From a virus, in IMG/VR virus record IMGVR_UViG_3300042691_017034, positions 1 to 32,756 of that record: a stretch of 32,756 nucleotides of DNA; one strand, 5' to 3'. Shown piece after piece: positions 6,044 to 11,214 of the stretch (position 1 is the stretch's first letter; every line of letters starts with the position of its first letter). The translations under genes were made by a program, and so were the position numbers. The notes under the pieces were generated by a model, which did no database searches, was not told the origin of the DNA, and saw nothing but the letters and a program-made list of their open reading frames with translations.

Positions 6044-6056
6044 GGGCCATCGGCCC
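6044..6056 (-). promoter_or_regulatory. Small leader hairpin
   Basis: A 5-bp GC stem (GGGCC / GGCCC) with a 3-base loop lies in the short leader between promoter 6068-6095 and the ribosome site of the 84-residue gene. It has no T-run, so it is not an intrinsic terminator. It may stabilise the transcript's 5' end. Confidence 0.4.
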
Positions 6057-6060
6057 TGAT

Positions 6061-6087
6061 GCGGCTAGGTATAAACAGCCCAGCCGC
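6061..6087. repeat. Inverted repeat around the -10 element
   Basis: GCGGCT at 6061-6066 and AGCCGC at 6082-6087 form a perfect 6-bp inverted repeat with a 15-base centre that contains the -10 element TATACC of the leftward promoter. It could be an operator for a dimeric repressor, or one more case of the promoter-in-hairpin layout seen at 6546-6592 and 13850-13903. Confidence 0.45.
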
Positions 6088-6095
6088 ATTGTAAA
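6068..6095 (-). promoter_or_regulatory. Leftward promoter TTTACA-N16-TATACC
   Basis: On the minus strand, TTTACA at 6095-6090, a 16-base spacer and TATACC at 6073-6068 lie about 40 bases upstream of the 84-residue gene. An identical pair of hexamers with the same spacing occurs at 6592-6565, which raises confidence in both. The element is sigma70-like but deviates from TATAAT at the last two positions. Confidence 0.5.
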
Positions 6096-6104
6096 GCACT
6101 TTTT

Positions 6105-6542
6105 TCAGTCTGACGCCATTTTTCGGATTTTCCCTTTGTATCTTGGGCTATTAACACCAAGCCGATTGCGGCAATAAGCAACAAACCCTGGCATATTAAG
6201 GTTTTCCTTTTGGGTTCCCCATTTAAGGTTTTCTGGACGATTATCAGTTGCATCCTCATTAAGGTGTATCACAACAGCATTGGGGAATGGGGCTAAGCCA
6301 TAAAATGCCTCACATACCGCGCGATGCACTTTAATATTTCCGAAAAATTTATTGTAAGCCCCCATGTAGCAATGACGGGCAGTTTTGCTGGCTTTAATTT
6401 TACAGCCGTAAACAGGCTTTGTTTTATATTCTCTTATCCCACCATTCGGCATCCTAGCCTTTCTAGGTGGAAACCATATGCGACCAAAATTGCTGGCTTT
6501 TAGGCCAGGGTAACTAGGAACGTCTTTCCATACTTCTTGCAT
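6105..6542 (-). CDS. NUMOD4/HNH homing endonuclease
   Basis: Reading starts best at the ATG at 6542, because the preceding codons ATG-GAG-GTG-ATG form the ribosome site itself (GGAGGTGATG); starts at 6545 and 6554 are alternatives. The N terminus EVWKDVPSYPGLKASNFGRI is a NUMOD4 DNA-binding motif. The C-terminal half, with KVHRAVCEAFYGLAPFP, VIHLNEDATDNRPENLKWGT and the following helix, is an HNH_3 nuclease. Such free-standing enzymes cut phage DNA to spread their own gene and bring no known benefit to the phage. It has its own promoter (6565-6592) and a ribosome-site-hiding hairpin, and sits between SSB and the small-gene chain. Confidence 0.88.
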   Translation of the reverse strand: MQEVWKDVPSYPGLKASNFGRIWFPPRKARMPNGGIREYKTKPVYGCKIKASKTARHCYMGAYNKFFGNIKVHRAVCEAFYGLAPFPNAVVIHLNEDATDNRPENLKWGTQKENLNMPGFVAYCRNRLGVNSPRYKGKIRKMASD

Positions 6543-6545
6543 CAT

Positions 6546-6588
6546 CACCTCCATTAGAAATGACGGTATATCAAATCTAATGGAGGTG
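6546..6588 (-). promoter_or_regulatory. Shine-Dalgarno-sequestering hairpin before the HNH gene
   Basis: A perfect 13-bp inverted repeat, CACCTCCATTAGA (6546-6558) and TCTAATGGAGGTG (6576-6588), has a 17-base loop. On the minus-strand RNA the downstream arm contains the gene's GGAGGTG ribosome site, so folding hides it. The -10 of the local promoter lies in the loop and the upstream arm lies in the promoter spacer. Only RNA that starts further upstream can therefore fold this way. Confidence 0.75.
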
Positions 6589-6592
6589 TAAA
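6565..6592 (-). promoter_or_regulatory. Leftward promoter TTTACA-N16-TATACC for the HNH gene
   Basis: TTTACA at 6592-6587, a 16-base spacer and TATACC at 6570-6565 match the promoter at 6068-6095 exactly in both hexamers and spacing. Transcription would start near 6558-6560, at the inner end of the ribosome-site arm, giving RNA without the complementary arm. Confidence 0.55.
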
Positions 6593-6597
6593 GGCTA

Positions 6598-6626
6598 CCA
6601 AGCGGCTTTCGCCTGTCGTGGCTTGG
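6598..6626 (-). terminator. Hairpin between SSB and the HNH gene (weak terminator candidate)
   Basis: CCAAGC (6598-6603) pairs with GCTTGG (6621-6626) around an inner GGC/GCC stem closing a 4-base loop (GAAA on the minus strand). It lies just after the SSB stop. There is no T-run downstream, so it may only pause polymerase or stabilise the SSB message. Confidence 0.35.
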
Positions 6627-6631
6627 CAGCC

Positions 6632-7018
6632 TCAGTCAAAAGGGATTGAATCGTCCAGATCATCCTGTTGTGGCGCAAACTCTCGGCGCAGTTCCTGATT
6701 GTTCGGATCAACTGGCTTGCGATCCCCAGGCGTTCCCAGCACCGTCACGTTATCGGCGCGGCACTGAAGATAGGTTTTGCCGTTGTGTTCGCGCGTGGAC
6801 ATTTCCCCAGTGACAGCAACCTTGCTGCCCTTGCGAAGTAGATTGGCTAGTCCGCGAGAACCTTCGCCCCAGCGTGTAACATCAATCCATTGCGTTGTGC
6901 GCTTTTCGCCATAACCCACGTTGACGGCCACGCTAAACGAGCAGCGGCCCTTTCCGCTCTGGCTTTCCTTATATTCGGCATCGCGTCCAAGCGTGCCTGC
7001 GAGAGAAAGGTTCAGCAT
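6632..7018 (-). CDS. ssb: Single-stranded DNA-binding protein
   Basis: This 128-residue protein has an OB-fold at about residues 1-100 (NLSLAGTLGRDAEYKESQ, CSFSVAVNVGYG, TTQWIDVTRWGEGSRGLANL, GSKVAVTGEMSTREHNGKTY). It is followed by a disordered linker and the canonical acidic tip DDLDDSIPFD that recruits replication and repair partners. It is shorter than host SSB (about 150-180 residues), as usual for phages. Ribosome site ggagtaataag. It is grouped with the ERF annealing protein, exonuclease and NinB, so it likely serves phage recombination and replication. Confidence 0.95.
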   Translation of the reverse strand: MLNLSLAGTLGRDAEYKESQSGKGRCSFSVAVNVGYGEKRTTQWIDVTRWGEGSRGLANLLRKGSKVAVTGEMSTREHNGKTYLQCRADNVTVLGTPGDRKPVDPNNQELRREFAPQQDDLDDSIPFD

Positions 7019-7022
7019 CTTA

Positions 7023-7259
7023 TTACTCCATCCCTAGTGCGTTCATGTAGGCTTCAAGCACGGCTTCCATTTCCTGGCGTTCATCAGCGCGCATTTTACG
7101 CAGCTTGATCACCTGACGCAGGATCTTCTTATCGTAGCCAGTCGATGCTGCCTCCGAATAGACATCCTTGATGTCCTCGCTGATAGCCTTCTTTTCCTCT
7201 TCAAGCCGCTCAATCCGCTCGATCAGCAGGCGCAGGCGATCATCGGTTGTCTCAGTCAT
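7023..7259 (-). CDS. GapR-family (DUF2312) DNA-binding protein
   Basis: Start at the ATG at 7259 with ribosome site aggagaagaaaa; a longer upstream frame lacks one. This 78-residue protein is nearly all coiled-coil helix ([20 protein letters not shown], then [20 protein letters not shown]) followed by [16 protein letters not shown], the signature of DUF2312. The Caulobacter member GapR is a nucleoid protein that clamps overtwisted DNA ahead of forks and stimulates topoisomerases. The family is characteristic of alphaproteobacteria and their phages, so it is the best host clue here. The phage copy may manage supercoiling during its own replication or interfere with host GapR. Confidence 0.85.
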   Translation of the reverse strand: MTETTDDRLRLLIERIERLEEEKKAISEDIKDVYSEAASTGYDKKILRQVIKLRKMRADERQEMEAVLEAYMNALGME

Positions 7260-7455
7260 TTTTCTTCTCCTGTAATTTGGCACTAACTTCTTTGCCAAGT
7301 TTGGTGAGTGTTCCTATTGCTCCAGGCTCCCGCAGTCCCTTGTTAACGAGTGCGCGATCTAACTGGGTGCTACCTTCATAGTTTTGATAGAATCCGTATT
7401 TCAGGAACCAGCGCTGCGGCTTGGTCAGGTTTTTGATGATGTAATCAATCTGCAT
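7252..7455 (-). CDS. Hypothetical 67-residue protein
   Basis: This is a small basic protein starting [20 protein letters not shown], with the ending [18 protein letters not shown]. The pattern 'L-T-x-x-Q-R ... L-D-x-x-L-x-x-K-G-L ... L-T-x-L-G' looks like a winged-helix-type fragment, found in many small phage proteins without known function. The start overlaps the end of NinB by 11 bases, and the gene overlaps the GapR-like start by 8 bases. Confidence 0.6.
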   Translation of the reverse strand: MQIDYIIKNLTKPQRWFLKYGFYQNYEGSTQLDRALVNKGLREPGAIGTLTKLGKEVSAKLQEKKND

Positions 7456-7828
7456 AAACCTCGCTCCATTTTACGCTGTGCTGTGCGCCATAGGAATAGA
7501 TCAGCTCGATCAAATCACTCATCTGAGCCTTGGTTAGCCTGGATGAGCTAAACCCAGTTGGAAACGGTCTGCCATCCAATCCCATCTCAAAGGCTGTTTC
7601 GTGGCCTAGCGCGTTCATGAACAGGCACTTCCAGACCTCTGGCGTATGCCTTCTTCCTTCAGGCTTGGCGCGGCTAACATCTGATAGCATAGCCCACATC
7701 TTCGCATTGGCTTCCAAACTGCGAGTTGCTGGACTAATTTTTACAACAGCATCTACAGGGGCTTTATCAATCAAGCCTTTAGCAAATGCTCTTTGCATTT
7801 CCCCTCGAAGGATTACAGTTTGGCTCAC
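7445..7828 (-). CDS. ninB: NinB-family recombination mediator
   Basis: This 127-residue protein carries the NinB pattern: RSLEANAKMWAMLSDVSRA, the W-K-C-L-F-M-N-A-L-G helix, and the C-terminal SSRLTKAQMSDLIELIYSYG. Lambda NinB (Orf) binds single-stranded DNA and SSB and replaces RecFOR in Red-dependent recombination. Here it sits with ERF, the exonuclease and SSB in one unit, which fits that role. The start overlaps the end of the following HNH gene by 4 bases. Confidence 0.85.
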   Translation of the reverse strand: MSQTVILRGEMQRAFAKGLIDKAPVDAVVKISPATRSLEANAKMWAMLSDVSRAKPEGRRHTPEVWKCLFMNALGHETAFEMGLDGRPFPTGFSSSRLTKAQMSDLIELIYSYGAQHSVKWSEVYAD

Positions 7829-8307
7829 TGGCCTTCCTCTATTTTATTCTTGCAATTATTCCCATGTCGCCAATTTGGATTAGCGCTTCCATAACGTTTG
7901 GATGATCGCTTTTTGCGAACCATATCAGCCATATTATCGCTATTGTTTCCAAGAAACAGATGTTGTGGATTAACGCATGATGGATTGTCACATCTATGCA
8001 AAACCATAACACCTAAAATATCTGCACCGTAATGCATGGTGAATGATAATCTATGAGCTAGAACCTCTCCTCCAGCTGAAGAAAATCTACCATATCCTTT
8101 TTTATCTTTATATCCTGTCCACTCAATGCACCCGTTTTCTAATATATTTGTTTTTTCTACAAAAGTTTTCCAAATTGGCTTAACTGACCTATTTCCAAGA
8201 TAGCAAGCGCGATTGCAGAATTGACGTGAATTCCAATCTCTTTCGCCTTCGCCCTTTTTACGATTAAGGATGTCTCCACATTTAATGCAGCGCCGCTCAT
8301 TTTTCAT
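7825..8307 (-). CDS. HNH endonuclease with N-terminal zinc finger, probably homing type
   Basis: The start chosen is the ATG at 8307, about 9 bases after aagga; the ATG at 8316 is directly against that site. It encodes 160 residues. The N terminus holds a treble-clef-like C-x2-C ... C-x3-C unit (RCIKCGD, FCNRACYLG). The centre has GCIEWTGYKDKKGYGRF and AHRLSFTMHYG. The HNH core is VLHRCDNPSCVNPQHLFLG with following helix NSDNMADMVRKKR, an HNH_3 homing-type nuclease. The gene is visibly more AT-rich than its neighbours and lies between NinB and another HNH gene, which suggests recent arrival. Confidence 0.82.
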   Translation of the reverse strand: MKNERRCIKCGDILNRKKGEGERDWNSRQFCNRACYLGNRSVKPIWKTFVEKTNILENGCIEWTGYKDKKGYGRFSSAGGEVLAHRLSFTMHYGADILGVMVLHRCDNPSCVNPQHLFLGNNSDNMADMVRKKRSSKRYGSANPNWRHGNNCKNKIEEGQ

Positions 8308-8629
8308 TGCGAACATTCCTTATTTCTGCAGCTTTAGGACTTGCTTTGCAAAAAGCATCAATCAGAGCCTCTACATCACGTCCTTTCCAAAATGTGCGCT
8401 CTCCGATTTCATGCTGTCTCCTATGGCAATCGCAACATAGACTTACCGTTCTATAATCATCTGGGCGCTGACCCATGCCAGCACCGCTTCCCATACGCAC
8501 ATGAGCAACCTGAATGTTCACCTCGCTATCGCAGTTGCAGCAAGCATGGCTGCGAACAAAGTTGCAATGCGCTGGTGACTTCCACCTGGATGCACGCTTG
8601 GCTTTCTTAGGAATCCGCCGAGGTAACAT
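8297..8629 (-). CDS. HNH nuclease of the phage recombination unit
   Basis: This 110-residue protein has an HNH/treble-clef core: HACCNCDSEVNIQVAHVR, then GMGQRPDDYRTVSLCCDC and HRRQHEIGERTFW. The two CxxC pairs and the AH ... CH ... QH residues form the metal-bound nuclease site. This type (RSH-x-C-C-x-C, AHVR, CHRRQH) is common beside NinB and SSB in phages, where a NinG- or RusA-like role in processing recombination intermediates is usually proposed. That role is inference. The N terminus is basic (LPRRIPKKAKRASRWK). Unlike the neighbouring gene its composition matches the genome. Confidence 0.8.
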   Translation of the reverse strand: MLPRRIPKKAKRASRWKSPAHCNFVRSHACCNCDSEVNIQVAHVRMGSGAGMGQRPDDYRTVSLCCDCHRRQHEIGERTFWKGRDVEALIDAFCKASPKAAEIRNVRNEK

Positions 8630-8708
8630 TTTTCCAGTACCTTTCCCTGCGTTCTTGCGTAAATTGAGCCAGTCGGCGCTTCCGATAATCAGGATCAGGC
8701 CGCATCAT
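8607..8708 (-). CDS. Possible 33-residue basic peptide
   Basis: An ATG at 8708 (or 8705), in a different frame inside the end of the exonuclease gene, opens a frame of 33 codons ending at 8607-8609. It covers the 65-base gap before the HNH gene. The product is very basic (PDPDYRKRRLAQFTQERRER) with a W-K ending. Amino-acid content looks coding rather than random, but the ribosome site is weak and no family is recognised. Confidence 0.4.
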   Translation of the reverse strand: MMRPDPDYRKRRLAQFTQERRERYWKNVTSADS

Positions 8709-9354
8709 CTTCTGGAGCCGCCTCACCGCGAGCCATTGCTTGAAGTGCTTCAACATCGCTTTTCACTCCTTCCAGAAATTCAATTACACCAGCTTCAAGT
8801 TCTGCGATCTTTGCGTTGTCTCGCTCAACCCGCTTCACGAAAAGCTGCAGGCCATTGCCAAGCCGGGGATCATAGCTAACGAAGTCGCACCACTGCCGGC
8901 CAGTGCAGACCATCTGCCATTGCATCTGATAGATGTATTTCGTCGAGATCTTGCCGGTCTTCAGCGTCTCAATATGCGTGGAGCTATTAGGACACTTAAT
9001 CTCGACTAGCCCAGCATTGCCGACAAGGCCGTCAGGGCTTGCGTGAGAGCCTTCGATAGATGGATGCCTAATTAGGCCAACCTGAGTGACGAATTCGCCT
9101 GTATGGGCTTCGTAGGCCATTCTAGCAGCATCCTCGTTATCAATCCCGTGCTGCATAGGACCGGACTTGTAGCCATCCTCTTGAACACCAGTGAGCCTTT
9201 CAACCACTAGCTTAGCGCGAAGGTTGGTGCTGGTTGCCCCCGGTGTCTTACCATCCTTTAGTTTGGAGAGGGCATCAGCGATTGCCGATGCCCCCAGACT
9301 TCCGCAGCGGGCCGCGTACCATTCGTCAGTGCGCTGTTCGATATTCTCGGTCAT
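8695..9354 (-). CDS. Lambda-type (YqaJ) recombination exonuclease
   Basis: This 219-residue protein contains the full exonuclease core. QRTDEWYAARCGSLGAS (7-23) is at the N terminus. D108 is in SPDGLVG. E118-I-K120 is in LVEIKCP, with the D-x9-E-x-K spacing of lambda exonuclease D119/E129/K131. KYIYQMQWQMVCTGRQWCDF (139-158) is the usual following helix. It degrades one strand of double-stranded ends 5' to 3', exposing single strands for the ERF protein encoded next to it. The start overlaps the ERF stop (ATGA). The C-terminal ~40 residues form an acidic coiled coil not essential to the core. Confidence 0.92.
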   Translation of the reverse strand: MTENIEQRTDEWYAARCGSLGASAIADALSKLKDGKTPGATSTNLRAKLVVERLTGVQEDGYKSGPMQHGIDNEDAARMAYEAHTGEFVTQVGLIRHPSIEGSHASPDGLVGNAGLVEIKCPNSSTHIETLKTGKISTKYIYQMQWQMVCTGRQWCDFVSYDPRLGNGLQLFVKRVERDNAKIAELEAGVIEFLEGVKSDVEALQAMARGEAAPEDDAA

Positions 9355-9920
9355 GCCTTCACCTTCTTTTCAAGCACAGCCACCGCAGCGGCATATTTCT
9401 CAGGGGTGAGTTCCGTCAGAGCCTGAACCTTGTAATGGCCGCAAAGGGCAATCGTATCGGTTCCTGTGTCGTCTATCAGGCGCTGGAGCAGTGCGATCTG
9501 ATCGCTACTAACCTTAGAAGGCTTCTTGGCTGATCCACCTGCAACTGCGGCATTGCCATCATCGTCTTCGGTCGGAACCGCAAAGGCAGTGACAAGCGCA
9601 TATCGGCGCGCATAAGTCAGAGCCGATCCGTAAGCCTGAGCATCGTTCTTGTTGGACGGGACAAACAGAACTCCCATGCTCCACTTGGCTCCGCTGGCGT
9701 GATGAAGGATCGTCTCAATTGAGACCCCCCCGTCAGAAGGGCGCGGGCATTGGGTGAAGAACAGACCATGCTTAACAAGGTGAGGCTTAATCGCGTCGAT
9801 AACACTAGTCAGGTCTGCGTACTTGCTCTTGAAGTGCGGATTGCTGGCCGACTTAGTGGCAGCTTCAATCTCGGCAAATGCTTTAGCGTAAGCTGATGCG
9901 AGAGTGGTTTCTTCGCTCAT
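9351..9920 (-). CDS. erf: ERF-family single-strand annealing protein
   Basis: The start is the ATG at 9920 with ribosome site aaggagaataca; the upstream frame extension overlaps the zinc-ribbon gene and is not used. This 189-residue protein has the ERF core: YAKAFAEIEAATKSASNPHF, KYADLTSVIDAIKPHLVKHG, the YGSALTYARRYAL motif and VPTEDDDGNAA. The P22 Erf protein forms rings that anneal homologous single strands and circularise the phage genome by recombination between terminal repeats. With the exonuclease and SSB this makes a complete annealing system, which fits a terminally redundant, headful-packaged genome. Confidence 0.92.
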   Translation of the reverse strand: MSEETTLASAYAKAFAEIEAATKSASNPHFKSKYADLTSVIDAIKPHLVKHGLFFTQCPRPSDGGVSIETILHHASGAKWSMGVLFVPSNKNDAQAYGSALTYARRYALVTAFAVPTEDDDGNAAVAGGSAKKPSKVSSDQIALLQRLIDDTGTDTIALCGHYKVQALTELTPEKYAAAVAVLEKKVKA

Positions 9921-9930
9921 TGTATTCTCC

Positions 9931-10143
9931 TTATGCGAAACGTGGAAATAGCTTGTTGAGATTGATAACCGACTTCCAATCCCGCTCTGCGAGAATGTTG
10001 CCGATCTTCTCAGCCAGCAATTCGTGATAGTTTGAATGCGCGTAACCAGCGTGAATGATCGCCTCCGCTGCATCGCAGGCTGGGCAGGAATCAAACATAT
10101 CGGTCAATTCAAACGCGCAGATAGTGCAATGATCGTGTGCCAT
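9931..10143 (-). CDS. Small zinc-ribbon protein, first leftward gene
   Basis: Start at the ATG at 10143 with strong ribosome site ggagggccat; the open frame extends far upstream but across the control region. The 70-residue product has two CxxC knuckles near the N terminus (HCTICAFE, SCPACD), likely one zinc site. A helical tail follows (YHELLAEKIGNILAERDWKS). As the first gene of the leftward unit it could be a regulator, but no family is recognised. Confidence 0.7.
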   Translation of the reverse strand: MAHDHCTICAFELTDMFDSCPACDAAEAIIHAGYAHSNYHELLAEKIGNILAERDWKSVINLNKLFPRFA

Positions 10144-10168
10144 ATGGCCCTCCGTTGTTGTGCTGCTC

Positions 10169-10196
10169 ACTTTAATCAGGGCTAGACATATGTAAA
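10169..10196 (-). promoter_or_regulatory. Leftward promoter candidate TTTACA-N16-TAAAGT
   Basis: On the minus strand TTTACA (10196-10191) is followed after 16 bases by TAAAGT (10174-10169). The -35 is the same as in the promoters at 6068-6095 and 6565-6592, but the -10 is weaker. It would drive the leftward unit beginning at 10143. Confidence 0.45.
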
Positions 10197-10198
10197 GC
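10181..10198. promoter_or_regulatory. Operator-like palindrome in the divergent region
   Basis: GCT-AG-ACATATGT-AA-AGC is an 18-bp imperfect palindrome with a perfect 8-bp centre (ACATATGT). It overlaps the -35 elements of both divergent promoter candidates, so a dimeric regulator bound here, perhaps the adjacent HTH protein, would control both directions. Confidence 0.5.
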
Positions 10199-10211
10199 TC
10201 TTTTGTATGAG
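10183..10211 (+). promoter_or_regulatory. Rightward promoter candidate TAGACA-N17-TATGAG
   Basis: TAGACA (10183-10188), a 17-base spacer and TATGAG (10206-10211) lie 27 bases before the first rightward gene. The -35 matches 5 of 6 and the -10 matches 4 of 6 of the sigma70 consensus. Confidence 0.45.
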
Positions 10212-10237
10212 GGGCCAACATTTTTTTAGGAGAACGT

Positions 10238-10447
10238 ATGACTAGATCTGAAAAAGCCGTAGGAAAGCTGTGTGGCCGCGCTGCGGAGTACCGCATCAAA
10301 ATGACTGAACTATCTGACGTTTCCGGGGTAACTAGGGTTACCCTTTCCAACTGGCGAGCTGGTCGAACCGTTCCCATGCTGGAGCAGTTCCTGGCGGTTG
10401 AGGAAGCGTTGGAAACCATCATCGCGGACAAGGTTAGTGTCAGCTAA
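10238..10447 (+). CDS. Cro-like helix-turn-helix regulator
   Basis: This 69-residue protein has helices RAAEYRIKMTELSDVSG and VTRVTLSNWRAGRTVP (about 15-45), a typical helix-turn-helix, plus a C-terminal helix (LEQFLAVEEALETIIAD). It is the first gene of the rightward unit and lies beside the palindrome at 10181-10198, its likely target. Ribosome site tttaggagaacgt is strong. It is closer in size to Cro or small XRE proteins than to CI, and there is no peptidase domain. The end overlaps the next gene by 11 bases. Confidence 0.78.
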   Translation: MTRSEKAVGKLCGRAAEYRIKMTELSDVSGVTRVTLSNWRAGRTVPMLEQFLAVEEALETIIADKVSVS

Positions 10448-10796
10448 AGCTAGGCGCTTTGGCCGCAACAAATATGGTGCGAAGAAAACCTTCTGCACGC
10501 ATGGTCACAAGCATGACAGTAAGCGCGAGGCGCAGACCTGCGACCAGCTACACCTGAGGCTTTATGCTGGCGAGATAACAAATCTTGTCCAGCAGCCTCA
10601 GTTCTGGTTCGTGATCGATGGCAAGCAATTGAAGCACCGCAATGGTAGGCGTGTCGGCTATCAGGGGGACTTTTCATTTATTGAGAACGGACGCAAGGTG
10701 GTGGTCGATGCGAAGGGGTTTGCCGCGAGAGATTGGCCGCTTCGCCGTGCAATCTTTGAAGCACTGTTTCCAGACTGGGAGCTAAAGGAAGTTTGA
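10437..10796 (+). CDS. DUF1064 nuclease-like protein
   Basis: The start chosen is the GTG at 10437, giving 119 residues; an upstream frame overlaps the regulator. RNKYGAKKTFCTHGHKHDSK near the N terminus is followed by EAQTCDQLHLRLYAGEI, QPQFWF, GYQGDFSFIENGRKVVVDAK and RRAIFEALFP: the DUF1064 pattern. The D-F ... V-D-A-K arrangement is a PD-(D/E)XK-like nuclease site. Proteins of this family occur in phage replication regions and may be structure-specific endonucleases. The reaction has not been shown for this one. Confidence 0.8.
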   Translation: MSAKARRFGRNKYGAKKTFCTHGHKHDSKREAQTCDQLHLRLYAGEITNLVQQPQFWFVIDGKQLKHRNGRRVGYQGDFSFIENGRKVVVDAKGFAARDWPLRRAIFEALFPDWELKEV

Positions 10797-10797
10797 A

Positions 10798-10983
10798 ATG
10801 GGCAGACCACGCACAAGAACCGGAATTGATTTGCTGGAATACCGAGTGAAGATCCTTCCAATCCAGCTAGAGCGCGCCAGGAAGCGCGTTGAGCATCTAG
10901 AGGCAGAAGCACTACGGTTAGGTCTAAAGGATCTGATAAATGACAAGACCAAAAGCAGCTCCAGCAAGATGGCCGTATCTTGA
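10798..10983 (+). CDS. Hypothetical 61-residue coiled-coil protein
   Basis: It begins one base after the DUF1064 stop. MGRPRTRTGIDLLEYRVKIL is followed by a helix (PIQLERARKRVEHLEAEALR) and a Ser/Lys-rich tail. It overlaps the next small gene by 44 bases. Ribosome site is modest (aaggaagtttgaa). No family was recognised. Confidence 0.5.
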   Translation: MGRPRTRTGIDLLEYRVKILPIQLERARKRVEHLEAEALRLGLKDLINDKTKSSSSKMAVS

Positions 10984-11086
10984 GCATCGTACGATGGCCG
11001 AGGTACTGAAGCGCGAAGCTCACTGTAAAATGATGACCGATCGGATGCGTCAAAAGAGGCTTTTAATGCGGTCGGAGTTAGGGTAA
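10940..11086 (+). CDS. Hypothetical basic 48-residue protein
   Basis: ATG at 10940 with a good ribosome site (aaaggatctgataa). The product is rich in Arg, Lys and Met (MTRPKAAPARWPYLEHRTMA, then MMTDRMRQKRLLMRSELG). It overlaps the previous gene and ends just before the leftward terminator at 11085. No family was recognised. The high basic content could mean nucleic-acid binding. Confidence 0.5.
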   Translation: MTRPKAAPARWPYLEHRTMAEVLKREAHCKMMTDRMRQKRLLMRSELG

Positions 11087-11131
11087 AAAAAAGACCGGGG
11101 AGCGCGGTAGGCAAGTGCGCTCAACCCGGTC
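11085..11131 (-). terminator. Strong intrinsic terminator, leftward orientation
   Basis: GACCGGG (11093-11099) pairs with CCCGGTC (11125-11131), and inner GAGCGC (11100-11105) pairs with GCGCTC (11117-11122). That gives 13 bp with a 2-base bulge and an 11-base loop. On the minus strand the hairpin is followed by eight T (11092-11085). For rightward transcription there is no T-run, so it should act only leftward, although no leftward gene lies upstream of it. Confidence 0.75.
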
Positions 11132-11163
11132 GAATTGCCATAGGCTAAAAGGGAGCCGTTGAC

Positions 11164-11214
11164 GTGAAACGTAATACACGCTTGAATTCCGTAAAGCAAG
11201 GCTTTGCGTCATGA
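11164..11214 (+). CDS. Possible 16-residue leader peptide before the initiator gene
   Basis: A GTG at 11164 with a good ribosome site (aagggagccgttgac) opens 16 codons (VKRNTRLNSVKQGFAS). The TGA overlaps the ATG of the replication initiator. Such an arrangement can couple translation. It may also be chance. Confidence 0.3.
   Translation: MKRNTRLNSVKQGFAS

Larger units (their letters stand above)
10144..10237. promoter_or_regulatory. Divergent control region
   Basis: This 94-base gap separates the leftward and rightward units. It holds one candidate promoter for each direction whose -35 elements sit in the same 18-bp imperfect palindrome. A T-run and strong ribosome site (aggagaacgt) for the first rightward gene follow. 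No gene is visible inside it. Confidence 0.7.
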
